From Flavobacterium cheongpyeongense (GTDB lineage: Bacteria; Bacteroidota; Bacteroidia; Flavobacteriales; Flavobacteriaceae), in the NCBI RefSeq assembly GCF_003202435.1, contig NZ_QJHK01000007.1:124001-188000 (forward strand): a stretch of DNA of 64,000 nucleotides, read 5' to 3'. The translations under genes and the position numbers were made by a program. Every line of letters starts with the position of its first letter. Within the stretch, counting starts at the first letter, position 1. A model generated the notes under the pieces. That model was not told the origin of the DNA and made no database searches. It worked only from the letters and a program-made list of their open reading frames with translations. Positions 35,190 to 44,462 of the stretch are shown here, one piece after another.

Positions 35190-35223
35190 AAAAAAACCGA
35201 CCTGCTTTCGCCGATCGGTTTTA
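35190..35223 (-). terminator. Terminator of the flotillin gene
   Basis: AAACCGA and TCGGTTT pair around a GC-rich loop, and on the minus strand the hairpin ends in seven T residues. Confidence 0.75.
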
Positions 35224-35231
35224 CAACTCTT

Positions 35232-35260
35232 GTTTAGACGCACTGCTGTTCGCCTCTACT
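35232..35260. repeat. Short palindromic repeat, copy 1
   Basis: The sequence TTTAGACGCACTGCTGTTCG followed by CCTCTACT is an imperfect palindrome. It resembles the copy at 37527-37555 (TTTAGACGCACAGCTGTACG, then TCTCTACAG). Such GAGACGCAC-type palindromes are scattered in many Flavobacterium genomes, as far as I recall. Confidence 0.6.
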
Positions 35261-35274
35261 TATTGCTATTTTAA

Positions 35275-37200
35275 TTATTGCTTTTTAGGATTTTTAAATT
35301 CTTTACTGTCTTTAGAATCTTTGGTATCCATCATTTCCATTAGCTTTAATCCTAGCAGACCACTGATTGAACCATCAGATCCGCCGTTACCGGTAATTAA
35401 AACATCTGGAATAACTTTGATATTTCCTTTACCAATTTCTTCAGTTACTTTATAACGGGTAAAATTATCTCCCCCCATAGCACTAACCTGAAGCTGATAG
35501 GCCTCTGCTGTCGATTTACCTATAGCCATAATTTTTTCGGCTTCAGCCAAACCTGTTTTTGAGATTCGTTCTGCTTCTGCACTTGCATTCAATTTTGTAG
35601 CTTCTGCCTGTGCTCCTGCTCTTGCTTTTGTTGCTTCGGCTTCGGCATTTGCACGCATTTTGGTAGCTTCAGCTTCGGCATTTACGTTCAGTTTTAAACT
35701 GGTCGCATCACCCTCTGCTTTTTTAACGGTTGCATCAGCGGTACGTTGTGCAATTTCAACACTTTGGGAAGCGCGTACAATTTCTTTCTGCATATCTGCA
35801 ATAGCGGTTTCTTTTTCCATTCCCTGACGTTGTTCCTGCGCCATTTTTTGTGTCTGATATGTTTTTTGTTCTTCCTCAGCCAGTTTTCTGTCTGTTAGGG
35901 TTTTCATCAGTGAATCTGGTGGAACGATATCTCCTATTAAAGTATCAACTGCATTTACGTTATATTCGTCAAGCACTAATTTGATATGATTTTTAGCTGA
36001 TTCCTGACGTTCTTTTCTCGTTGTCAAAAACGAAATCACATCGCTGTCCTGAGCCGAGTTTCTGAAATAATTACCAATCGTTGGTTCTAAAACCTGAGAA
36101 ACCAGATTGTTCATGCTGCCAAAACGTGCAATTACCTTTGGTGCTTCTGCTGCCGGCACATGAATGATTTGTGCAACATCCAGATTGAATGGGAAACCGT
36201 CTTTTGAACGAACCGTAATCGTGGAAAGATTTTTATCCAGATCGTGTGATTCGCTTCGGGCATTTGCCCAGTTCAATACTAAATTTGTTGTAGGGACTGC
36301 TTCTAATTTTGTCGTGTACTTATTTAAAGCATATTTTCCCGGACCAAATGGTTCCATCCACACTCCACGCTGTCCTTTCGAAACAATATTTCCGTGTTTG
36401 AAAGTATCACCTGTTACATCCTGACCGTCCTCTCCAATATAAGAAATGACAACCCCAACATATCCAATTGGCACATCGGTCATTGGATTTTGCTCTATTA
36501 AAATCCCCCATGTATTGATGTAGTAGGATCCGGCCAACATTACCTGAGGCTGTAAACCACGATTTCCACCGTCTTCCAGAAACTTGTCAAAATCCTGAAA
36601 ATTGTTATGATCATTTACAAATTTACCTGCAATTTGTCCCTGCGGAATCGGTTCTCCATCGAGAGCCGTTACAATACCAATCATGTTTTCGTAAATCTTG
36701 ATCTGATCAGCAATTACGATTTCAAACAAAAACGTATTAATACGATACGAACCTGTGGTGATAAAAGCAGTCTGACGCCCTTTTTGCCCTCCATTATTCA
36801 AGAAAGCTGTAGCATCCTGAAAGTTATCACTTTCTACTTTTCTGGCAAGAATTCTTCCGGTTGGGATTTCTTTTCCGTCCTTGCTCAAAACCAATCCAAT
36901 TTTACCTTCCGGTATTATTGTAAATCCGGTCATATCGATTGAATACTGCCAGATCCACATTCCCCAGTATAAACCCGGAGCTAATGTTTGTGCCTGATAA
37001 CCAGCTTCGCCTTTGGTGGCAATAATTCGGCCATCTGGCAATGATTTGTCTGCGCCAAACAATACGAATTTTTTGGTTACTAAACCAATTTTATCTTCGG
37101 GAACCATTACCATTCCGAAGAAAACACGCAAAATAAATTTGTAAAAAATAATGGAGAATAAGATTAAAATTATCCACCAATAAGAAGTAATTTCATTCAT
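35275..37200 (-). CDS. Flotillin family (SPFH domain) protein
   Basis: The start at 37200 (MNEITSYWWIILILF) gives 641 residues with an N-terminal membrane segment (about 6-28). A longer frame begins at 37254, but its extra 18 residues cover a candidate -7 box (37220-37227), so they are not likely translated. An SPFH/band-7 region (DVAQIIHVPAAEAPKVIARF) is followed by a long Ala/Glu-rich coiled coil with repeats of AEATKMRANAEA type and a Gly-rich tail. Flotillins scaffold membrane microdomains. The beginning has three internally repeated segments of the GxIxxxxG type. It is probably monocistronic with its own terminator. Confidence 0.88.
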   Translation of the reverse strand: MNEITSYWWIILILFSIIFYKFILRVFFGMVMVPEDKIGLVTKKFVLFGADKSLPDGRIIATKGEAGYQAQTLAPGLYWGMWIWQYSIDMTGFTIIPEGKIGLVLSKDGKEIPTGRILARKVESDNFQDATAFLNNGGQKGRQTAFITTGSYRINTFLFEIVIADQIKIYENMIGIVTALDGEPIPQGQIAGKFVNDHNNFQDFDKFLEDGGNRGLQPQVMLAGSYYINTWGILIEQNPMTDVPIGYVGVVISYIGEDGQDVTGDTFKHGNIVSKGQRGVWMEPFGPGKYALNKYTTKLEAVPTTNLVLNWANARSESHDLDKNLSTITVRSKDGFPFNLDVAQIIHVPAAEAPKVIARFGSMNNLVSQVLEPTIGNYFRNSAQDSDVISFLTTRKERQESAKNHIKLVLDEYNVNAVDTLIGDIVPPDSLMKTLTDRKLAEEEQKTYQTQKMAQEQRQGMEKETAIADMQKEIVRASQSVEIAQRTADATVKKAEGDATSLKLNVNAEAEATKMRANAEAEATKARAGAQAEATKLNASAEAERISKTGLAEAEKIMAIGKSTAEAYQLQVSAMGGDNFTRYKVTEEIGKGNIKVIPDVLITGNGGSDGSISGLLGLKLMEMMDTKDSKDSKEFKNPKKQ

Positions 37201-37219
37201 AGTTTTAATATTTAGACTA

Positions 37220-37227
37220 CAAACATA
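37220..37227 (-). promoter_or_regulatory. -7 box of the flotillin gene
   Basis: TATGTTTG on the minus strand matches TAnnTTTG, 19 bases before the preferred ATG at 37200. No clear TTG box was found at the usual distance. Confidence 0.4.
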
Positions 37228-37526
37228 ACAGAAATATTTCCTGTTAAAATACATTGATTTAAAAATTTAACTTTTAGGCATTTTTGAACATAAACGCTAA
37301 AAAAATACTTCTTTTATATCGTTGGAATTTCATTTGTATGACACGATTTTTTACTGAATAAACTATGATTTGAATTTTGGGTTTTAACGTTTTTTAAAGG
37401 AGATTGTGCAATTCTGAACACCTAAGGTCTATAGATTCTATTTTTGAATTTGAATTACATTGTTGCATTTCTACACAAAGCACTTTATTGGTCTGATAGA
37501 GACACTACATCAAAAAATACCAAAAC

Positions 37527-37555
37527 CTTTAGACGCACAGCTGTACGTCTCTACA
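37527..37555. repeat. Short palindromic repeat, copy 2
   Basis: AGACGCACAGCTGTACGTCT (37531-37550) is palindromic except for one base pair and is flanked by CTTT and CTACAG. It lies upstream of the preferred truA start and is related to the copy at 35232-35260. Confidence 0.65.
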
Positions 37556-37565
37556 GAAAACTTTG

Positions 37566-37573
37566 TACCTTTG
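37566..37573 (+). promoter_or_regulatory. -7 box upstream of truA
   Basis: TACCTTTG followed by CA matches the Bacteroidota -7 consensus. Transcription from it would start about 37580, some 24 bases before the TTG start at 37604. No good -33 box is seen. Confidence 0.45.
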
Positions 37574-37603
37574 CAGCCTTGTCACTTTGAACCTTCAGAA
37601 CAC

Positions 37604-38338
37604 TTGAGATATTTTATTCACTTTGCTTATAACGGAACACATTATCATGGCTGGCAGTTTCAGCCCAATGCTTCATCGGTTCAGGAAACTTTAAATAAAG
37701 CTCTTTCGGTTTTGCTAAATTCAACTGTAAATGTAATGGGCGCCGGAAGGACTGATACTGGAGTCCATGCAGAAGAAATGTACGGGCATTTTGATTTTGA
37801 AATACCAATTGATATTCCAGTTTTAGTACATAAACTGAATTCGTATCTTCCAAAAGACATTGCCATATTTAATCTGATTCATGTTCATGATGATGCACAT
37901 TGCCGATTTGATGCCACGAAGCGAACGTATGAATACCATATCAATAGCGTTAAAAATCCGTTTTTGGAAGGACTGAGCTGGTATGTGAATCAAAAATTAG
38001 ATATTAATTTAATGAATGAAGCTTCGCAAATTTTATTGAAGCATACCAATTTTCAATGTTTCTCAAAAGTAAATACAGATGTGAATACATTTGATTGCAC
38101 GATTTTTGAAGCGTATTGGGAAACTGAAAATAACAAATTGGTTTTTACCATTTCGGCGAATCGTTTTTTACGGAATATGGTTCGGGCAATTGTGGGAACT
38201 TTGATTAATATTGGCCTGCATAAAATTTCGCTGGCTGATTTTGAAAATATAATTGCCAGTAAAAACAGAGAAAAAGCAGGGTTTTCTGTTCCTGCACATG
38301 GTTTATATTTAACGAAAATTGATTACGATTATTTATAG
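37604..38338 (+). CDS. truA: tRNA pseudouridine(38-40) synthase TruA, TTG start
   Basis: The start chosen is TTG at 37604, giving 244 residues beginning MRYFIHFAYNGTHYHGWQFQ, the expected TruA N-terminus. The frame is open further upstream (ATG-like start at 37460), but that extension runs through a palindromic repeat and a -7 box and has no TruA similarity. Catalytic Asp51 lies in GAGRTDTGVHA, and the C-terminus has RFLRNMVRAIVGTL. The enzyme makes pseudouridine at tRNA positions 38-40. An inverted repeat begins exactly at its stop codon. An ABC exporter gene follows. Confidence 0.92.
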   Translation: MRYFIHFAYNGTHYHGWQFQPNASSVQETLNKALSVLLNSTVNVMGAGRTDTGVHAEEMYGHFDFEIPIDIPVLVHKLNSYLPKDIAIFNLIHVHDDAHCRFDATKRTYEYHINSVKNPFLEGLSWYVNQKLDINLMNEASQILLKHTNFQCFSKVNTDVNTFDCTIFEAYWETENNKLVFTISANRFLRNMVRAIVGTLINIGLHKISLADFENIIASKNREKAGFSVPAHGLYLTKIDYDYL

Positions 38339-38388
38339 CAATAAGCTACCGGCATTAAACTTACTGCTTACTGCCTGTAGCTTATTGC
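38338..38388 (+). terminator. Long hairpin at the truA stop codon
   Basis: GCAATAAGCTAC (38338-38349) and GTAGCTTATTGC (38377-38388) pair perfectly, and GGCA/TGCC extends the stem past one mismatch. There is no T-run, so this may be a repeat element rather than an intrinsic terminator. Confidence 0.5.
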
Positions 38389-38406
38389 TTAAAGCATAAA
38401 AAATAA

Positions 38407-40161
38407 ATGAAAGCAAAAGCATTTGATACCGGATTATTTAAACGTATTTTAAAATATACGAAACCTTATAAATGGCGCTATTACGGCGTTATTGTTTTTG
38501 CAATATCGTTATCGGTTTTTGCTGCACTTCGTCCTTATTTATTGAAGCAGACCGTTGACGGCTACATTAAAACGCATGACAAAAATGGTTTACTGATGTA
38601 CATTATCCTGATGGGTATTGTGCTTTTGATGGAGGTACTTTCTCAATTCTATTTTGTGTATTGGGCGAACTGGCTGGGTCAGGATATTGTAAAAGATATT
38701 CGGAATAAGCTTTTTAAACATATTTTAAGCTTTAGAATGAAGTATTTTGATTTGGTTCCTGTTGGGCAATTGGTAACACGATCTGTTTCGGACATTGAGT
38801 CGATTGCACGTATTTTCAGTCAGGGTTTGTTTATGATTATAAGTGATTTGATGAAAATGCTTGTTGTACTTATTTTTATGTTTTATATGAACTGGAAACT
38901 GACCTGGATTGTGGTTGTTGCTATGCCAATTCTGGTTTATGTTACCCGAATTTTTCAACGTAAAATGCAGGTGGCGTTTGAAGAAGTGAGAACACAGATT
39001 GCTAATATGAATTCGTTTGTTCAGGAACGCGTAACGGGAATGAAAATCGTCCAGCTGTTTAACCGTGAGAAAATCGAAGCTGAAAACTTTAAAAACATCA
39101 ACGACAAACACCGTGTTGCATGGATCAAAACGATTTTATACAACTCGATATTCTTTCCGATTGCCGATATTATTTCGTCTATTACCTTAGGTTTGGTAGT
39201 GGTTTTTGGTGGATTTAAAATCCTGAACGGAGATGATTTTACGACTTTTGGAGATCTGTTTTCTTATACGATGTTTATTGGGATGTTGTTTAATCCGTTG
39301 CGTCAGATAGCAGATAAGTTTAACGAGATGCAATTAGGGATGATTGCTGCCAATCGTGTTTTTGACATTATTGATACAAAGGATCATATTCAGGATACCG
39401 GAACTCTGGAAGCGCCTGTTTTTAATGGAATCATAGAATTTAAAGAAGTTCGTTTTAGCTATATTCCGGAAGAGGAAGTTATAAAAGGTATTGATCTTTC
39501 TGTCGCTTCAGGTCAGACAATTGCAATTGTGGGTTCAACAGGTGCCGGAAAATCGACCATTATTAACTTACTGAACCGTTTTTATGAAATTAACAGTGGT
39601 ACTATATTTATTGATGGACACAATATCGAAAACTATACTTTGGCTTCTTTAAGAAAACAAATTGCGGTTGTTCTTCAGGATGTATTTTTGTTTGCCGATA
39701 CGATTTATAACAATATCACACTACATAATCCTGAAATTTCGCGCGAACAGGTAATTGATGCTGCCAAAAAAATTGGTGTTCATGATTTTATTATGAGTCT
39801 TCCTGATAATTATGATTTTGATGTAAAAGAGCGCGGCGTTATGCTTTCATCCGGACAAAGGCAATTGATTGCTTTTTTACGTTCGTATGTTAGCAACCCG
39901 AGTATTTTGATTTTAGATGAAGCGACTTCATCAATTGACACGTATTCTGAAGAACTGATTCAGCGTGCTACTGAAACGATTACCAAGGGCAGGACTTCTA
40001 TTGTGATTGCGCATCGCCTGGCCACTATTATAAACGCTGATAAAATTGTGGTCATGGACAAAGGTCTGATTGTGGAGCAGGGCACACATCACGAATTGCT
40101 GACTAAAGCTGATGGTTATTATAAAAATCTGTACGACTCACAATTTTCGGTTGTAAATTAG
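38407..40161 (+). CDS. ABC transporter, fused permease and ATPase (MsbA-like exporter half)
   Basis: The 584-residue protein has a six-helix type-1 exporter domain (residues about 20-310) and an ATPase domain (about 335-580). Walker A is GSTGAGKST, the Q-loop AVVLQDVFLF, the signature LSSGQRQL, Walker B ILILDEATSSID and the H-loop IVIAHRL. Such homodimers flip lipids or export drugs or peptides. It follows truA by 68 bases and precedes a LytS-type kinase by 20 bases, with which it may be co-transcribed. The substrate cannot be told. Confidence 0.9.
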   Translation: MKAKAFDTGLFKRILKYTKPYKWRYYGVIVFAISLSVFAALRPYLLKQTVDGYIKTHDKNGLLMYIILMGIVLLMEVLSQFYFVYWANWLGQDIVKDIRNKLFKHILSFRMKYFDLVPVGQLVTRSVSDIESIARIFSQGLFMIISDLMKMLVVLIFMFYMNWKLTWIVVVAMPILVYVTRIFQRKMQVAFEEVRTQIANMNSFVQERVTGMKIVQLFNREKIEAENFKNINDKHRVAWIKTILYNSIFFPIADIISSITLGLVVVFGGFKILNGDDFTTFGDLFSYTMFIGMLFNPLRQIADKFNEMQLGMIAANRVFDIIDTKDHIQDTGTLEAPVFNGIIEFKEVRFSYIPEEEVIKGIDLSVASGQTIAIVGSTGAGKSTIINLLNRFYEINSGTIFIDGHNIENYTLASLRKQIAVVLQDVFLFADTIYNNITLHNPEISREQVIDAAKKIGVHDFIMSLPDNYDFDVKERGVMLSSGQRQLIAFLRSYVSNPSILILDEATSSIDTYSEELIQRATETITKGRTSIVIAHRLATIINADKIVVMDKGLIVEQGTHHELLTKADGYYKNLYDSQFSVVN

Positions 40162-40181
40162 AACTTCAAATAATACTACTT

Positions 40182-41756
40182 TTGAAATTTAAACTAAAAA
40201 AAATAACATCCAGACGTGCGTTCTTTATATATGTCGCATTCACGATTTTAGTCACGGTTTCATCTGTTTACATTTTGAGTAATTTGATTACTGATCTTAC
40301 TGAAAAAGCAAATGAAGAATTAGCGCAACGGAACTTTATTAAGAAACAGGAATTCATGTCACAGGAGTTTTCAAAATTGCTGGAGCAGGAAAACCGAATA
40401 AAGCATGTTTTAAAAATTAGTAATCCGGAGAATTTATCTTCTAATTTAGAAGTTTTATCCTCAGTACAAAAAACCAGTCCTTTGATCGTGAACAACTGGT
40501 TTCAGATTAACGATGAAAAAATTCAGTTTGCAACCGATTCTATTGCTACTCAGGCAGCAATTACTGATACAGAAAAATTTATTCTTCAACACAAAAATGA
40601 AGCTTATATAAGTACAATTGTATTGTCTGGAAAGGAATGGATCTGGCGAATTTATTTTAAACTAATTTCAAAAAAAAATACAACGGTACGTTGTGGTTAC
40701 GACATCAGTCTAAAAAAATTCCGTGATTATTTGTCCACTGTCGATAAAACTGGCAATAATTATGCTTTTATTTTCGATAAAAACGGGAGATGTATCTACC
40801 ACCCGGATTCTACTTTTATAGGCAAAAATATCTGCAAAGTATATTCTATCCGCTCTATTGATACTGTTTACAGCAAAAAACAGGATTATGTAAAAAGAGT
40901 AACCATGTCTGAGTTTTTGAAACTGGACGTAATCCGTTTTACAAAAAAATTTGATCTCAAAGGTTCTCAGTGGTTTATGTGTGTCAACCTCCCTAAAGTT
41001 TTCGATGACGAAAATGTCGATCTGATCAGAAAATATGCTACCTGGATATATTCGATTACGACCATAATGCTTCTTTTGATTTTCTATTTATTCTCGTATG
41101 CAAACAGGCGGGCTTACAAAGAAAAAGGAATCGCTATTAAAGAAAAAAACAGGCTTCGTGTAGAGAATGAAAAAATTATAAAAGAAAAAGCACTTATCCA
41201 GCTGCAGCAGCTGAAAGAACAGATTAACCCGCATTTTTTATTTAATTCACTCAATTCATTATATATGTTAATGACTAGCGATGTTAAAACTGCGCAGAAA
41301 TTCACCCTGAATTTATCCCGTATTTACCGCTATCTGATTGATCCGCCAAAGAAAAACATAGTTCAGCTAAAAAATGAATTACTCTTTATTGAAAAATATA
41401 TCTTTTTACAACAAACCCGATTTAAGGAAGAATTATTTTTTTCTATAAAAATTGAAGACGAAACGGCTTTAGAAAAATTTATTCCGTATCTGGCTTTTCA
41501 GGTTGTGGTTGAAAATGCTATTAAGCATAATATGGCAACTCAGGAAAACCCTCTCACAACCCAAATTTTAATTCAGAAAGATCAGGTCGTTATCAGCAAC
41601 AATCTTCAAAAAAAGGCACACAGCGAACCTGGAGCTAATTTTGGTTTAAAATACCTTTCTAGTGTCTATACTTTTTATTCCAGAACCAATTTTCAAACCT
41701 CAGAAAAAGACGGTAATTTCGTATGCATTTTGCCATTAATATCCATTCACTCCTAA
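40182..41756 (+). CDS. LytS/YehU-type sensor histidine kinase with Cache-like sensor
   Basis: The frame starts with TTG at 40182; the next in-frame ATG would delete the first membrane segment (about residues 11-31), so TTG is preferred, although a -7-like TACTTTTG overlaps it. A large extracytoplasmic region (about 35-285, with YAFIFDKNGRCIYHPDST) resembles a Cache domain. A second membrane segment (about 287-307) leads to a His_kinase domain with His351 in QINPHFLFNSL, and an N box in VVVENAIKHN. The 524-residue protein would pair with a LytTR regulator; one lies at 49301, after the SusC/SusD genes. Confidence 0.88.
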   Translation: MKFKLKKITSRRAFFIYVAFTILVTVSSVYILSNLITDLTEKANEELAQRNFIKKQEFMSQEFSKLLEQENRIKHVLKISNPENLSSNLEVLSSVQKTSPLIVNNWFQINDEKIQFATDSIATQAAITDTEKFILQHKNEAYISTIVLSGKEWIWRIYFKLISKKNTTVRCGYDISLKKFRDYLSTVDKTGNNYAFIFDKNGRCIYHPDSTFIGKNICKVYSIRSIDTVYSKKQDYVKRVTMSEFLKLDVIRFTKKFDLKGSQWFMCVNLPKVFDDENVDLIRKYATWIYSITTIMLLLIFYLFSYANRRAYKEKGIAIKEKNRLRVENEKIIKEKALIQLQQLKEQINPHFLFNSLNSLYMLMTSDVKTAQKFTLNLSRIYRYLIDPPKKNIVQLKNELLFIEKYIFLQQTRFKEELFFSIKIEDETALEKFIPYLAFQVVVENAIKHNMATQENPLTTQILIQKDQVVISNNLQKKAHSEPGANFGLKYLSSVYTFYSRTNFQTSEKDGNFVCILPLISIHS

Positions 41757-41841
41757 AAATAAGCCATTCACTCCCTTTCCTTTTTTATTTGAGTACGAAA
41801 CAAATATTTTCGCGCTAAAATTAACCTAAAATTAACAACAA

Positions 41842-44442
41842 ATGAGGGAAAAGGCATTCCTGTATAATTTAAAAGCAATCCTTGTATTCCTTTTCTTTTT
41901 ATTAGGCCCGATTTCTGGATATTCTCAAAAAAAGAATAAGAAAAAAGAAAATACTACTGAAATAGCAAAAGATACAACGTCGTCTAAAAAAGGAAAAAAA
42001 TACAATGATCTTGTAAAAAAGGGTACCGTAAAAAAAGGGCTCTTTAACATTATACAAGTTAAAACGGATGTTTATTTTGAGATTCAGGACAGTTTATTCG
42101 AAAGAGAGTTTTTAGTTGTAAACAAATTATCTCAGGTTCCTTTTCAGGTTAATGATGCAGGGCTTAATAAAGGAATGAATTATGAAAATAAAGTAATTAG
42201 TTTTTATAAAGATACGATTGCCAGAAAAGTTTGGGTTAGGTCTTATTTACCAAAAGTTTCTTCTCCAAAAGAGGATGCCATAACAGCCTCTGTAAAAGAT
42301 AACTTTTCTGAATCTATTATTGAAGTTTTTGATATCGAAACTAAAAATAACGATTCTACTTCTATAGTCATTAAGGTAAATAAGATTTTTGACGGAAAAC
42401 AAAAAAGTTTTAATGATGTTTTGAGCAACATCAGTTTTGGAGGTTCTGTAAAATCAGACTTGTCTTATATTGAAAGTTTAAAAGCTTTTCCTAAAAATGT
42501 GGTGATAAAATCACAATTAACAACTTCTATCAGCGAAGGTGGCCCCTCATTGTCAGTTACACTTGGTGTTACAAGCAATATTGTTTTGTTGGATAAAGTG
42601 CCGATGAAACCTCGTTTTTCAGACAACCGAATTGGTTATTTTACTGAAAAACATTGGTATTTTGCTGATGCACAACAGGCAATGGCTGAGAAAGAACTGA
42701 TTACCCGCTGGAGATTAGAACCTAAAAAAGAAGAGGAAGAACGATATTTAAAAGGTGAATTAGTAGAGCCTAAAAAGCCAATCGTGTATTATATTGATCC
42801 GTCAACCCCAAAACAATGGAGAAAATATATCATTGAAGGAGTGCGCGATTGGCAATTGGCCTTTGAGAAAGCCGGTTTTAAAAATGCTATTATTGCAAAA
42901 GAGCCTACAGAAGCCGATGTGGATTTTGATGTAGACGATGTACGTTATTCTGTTATCACGTATGCCGCTTCACAAAAGTCAAATGCAATGGGGCCTTCTG
43001 TTGTTGATCCACGAAGTGGTGAGATTATTGAAGCCGATATTATCTGGTGGCATAATGTAATGACTTCCCTGCAAAGCTGGATGCGCATCCAGACCGGACC
43101 AATTGACCCGAAAGCAAGAGGTAATACGTTTAGTGATGAACATATGGGCGAAGCAATACGTTTTGTATCCTCTCACGAAGTAGGGCATACTTTTGGTCTG
43201 AAACATAATATGGGTGCCTCTTTTGCTTATGATGTTGAATCATTACGCTCTAAAGAATTCACTTCAAAAATGGGCGGAACTGCTCCTTCTATCATGGATT
43301 ATGCACGATACAACTATGTAGCACAGCCTGAAGATAACGTCACAGCAATTACACCAAAAATTGGTGATTATGACAAATATGCTATTGAATGGGGCTACAG
43401 ATGGTATGGAAATGATGATAATGAGCAATTAAAGCTGAATGTTTTAATCGCTTCGCACGAAAATGACCCTATTTATTTCTACGGAGAACAACAAGACGGA
43501 AGCAATTTAATTGACCCGCGTTCTCAATCTGAAGATTTGGGCAACGACGCCGTGAAAGCCAGCGGATATGGTTTAAAAAACCTAAAAAGTGTAGTTAATA
43601 ATATCCTGAACTGGACTTACGAAAAGGACAAATCCTACTATGAAACTGCCAAATTATATATCGGGACTATTGGTCAGTGGCAATTGTACAACCGTCATGT
43701 GATGAACAACATTGGGGGTATTTATCTGAATGTAACTGTTCACGGTGATAATAAACAAAGCTATGTTCCAGTTCCGGCTTTAATGCAAAAAAGAGCAGCA
43801 GATTATTTAGTCAAAAACGTCATTACGATTCCGCAATGGTTATTTTTTAATCCGATTTTAGACAAAACAAATCCGTTGAAAGATTCGCCAATCGGGCCTT
43901 ATGAGTACACACCATATACCTTATCAAGAGAATTGCAATATAGCATTTTGTATGACTTATTTAGTGATGACCGTTTGCTGAGAATGACTGAAAATGAATT
44001 GTATCAGCGAAATAAAACCACCGAAAAGGTTTTTACCGTCAATGAGCTGTTCAGTAAAATGCACCAAAAAGTTTTTGCACCAACGATTTTAAATAAATCG
44101 CTATCGATTCTGGAACGTATGACTCAAAAGAATTATGTAGATGTTCTGATTATTTCGACAAATAAATTATTCGAAAAAACAGATGCTAAAAAGACAATCG
44201 ATATACAGGAAACATTACAAATGCCTCATTTATGTTCTTTAGATGATGCCCACATGATGAGAAACATTAATCAGTCATCGTTAAAAAGAGTTACGGAAGT
44301 TACTTCTGACAAAAAAGGAGAGTTGAATAAAGTGCTTCAATTATTAAAAACAAAGAAAAGCACTGGCGATCAGTCGACTCAAAACCATTACCGCGATTTG
44401 ATACAACGAATCGAAAAAGCTTTGAATAATACAACCTTTTAA
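41842..44442 (+). CDS. Zinc-dependent metalloprotease (DUF5117/DUF5118 type), exported
   Basis: The 866-residue protein has a signal peptide (about 1-29, ending SGYSQ) and a Lys-rich stretch. A metzincin-like catalytic domain follows with His445-Glu-x2-His449-x5-His455 (HEVGHTFGLKH), and ASFAYDVESL and SIMDYARYNYV (Met-turn) lie after it. VARYSVITYA-like and ARGNTFSDEH blocks match the large Bacteroidota zinc proteases with DUF5117 and DUF5118. It would act on proteins at the cell surface or in the periplasm. It is followed after 20 bases by a SusC gene, so it probably supplies peptides to that transporter. Confidence 0.88.
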   Translation: MREKAFLYNLKAILVFLFFLLGPISGYSQKKNKKKENTTEIAKDTTSSKKGKKYNDLVKKGTVKKGLFNIIQVKTDVYFEIQDSLFEREFLVVNKLSQVPFQVNDAGLNKGMNYENKVISFYKDTIARKVWVRSYLPKVSSPKEDAITASVKDNFSESIIEVFDIETKNNDSTSIVIKVNKIFDGKQKSFNDVLSNISFGGSVKSDLSYIESLKAFPKNVVIKSQLTTSISEGGPSLSVTLGVTSNIVLLDKVPMKPRFSDNRIGYFTEKHWYFADAQQAMAEKELITRWRLEPKKEEEERYLKGELVEPKKPIVYYIDPSTPKQWRKYIIEGVRDWQLAFEKAGFKNAIIAKEPTEADVDFDVDDVRYSVITYAASQKSNAMGPSVVDPRSGEIIEADIIWWHNVMTSLQSWMRIQTGPIDPKARGNTFSDEHMGEAIRFVSSHEVGHTFGLKHNMGASFAYDVESLRSKEFTSKMGGTAPSIMDYARYNYVAQPEDNVTAITPKIGDYDKYAIEWGYRWYGNDDNEQLKLNVLIASHENDPIYFYGEQQDGSNLIDPRSQSEDLGNDAVKASGYGLKNLKSVVNNILNWTYEKDKSYYETAKLYIGTIGQWQLYNRHVMNNIGGIYLNVTVHGDNKQSYVPVPALMQKRAADYLVKNVITIPQWLFFNPILDKTNPLKDSPIGPYEYTPYTLSRELQYSILYDLFSDDRLLRMTENELYQRNKTTEKVFTVNELFSKMHQKVFAPTILNKSLSILERMTQKNYVDVLIISTNKLFEKTDAKKTIDIQETLQMPHLCSLDDAHMMRNINQSSLKRVTEVTSDKKGELNKVLQLLKTKKSTGDQSTQNHYRDLIQRIEKALNNTTF

Positions 44443-44462
44443 TAAATACCCAATCCAAAAAC

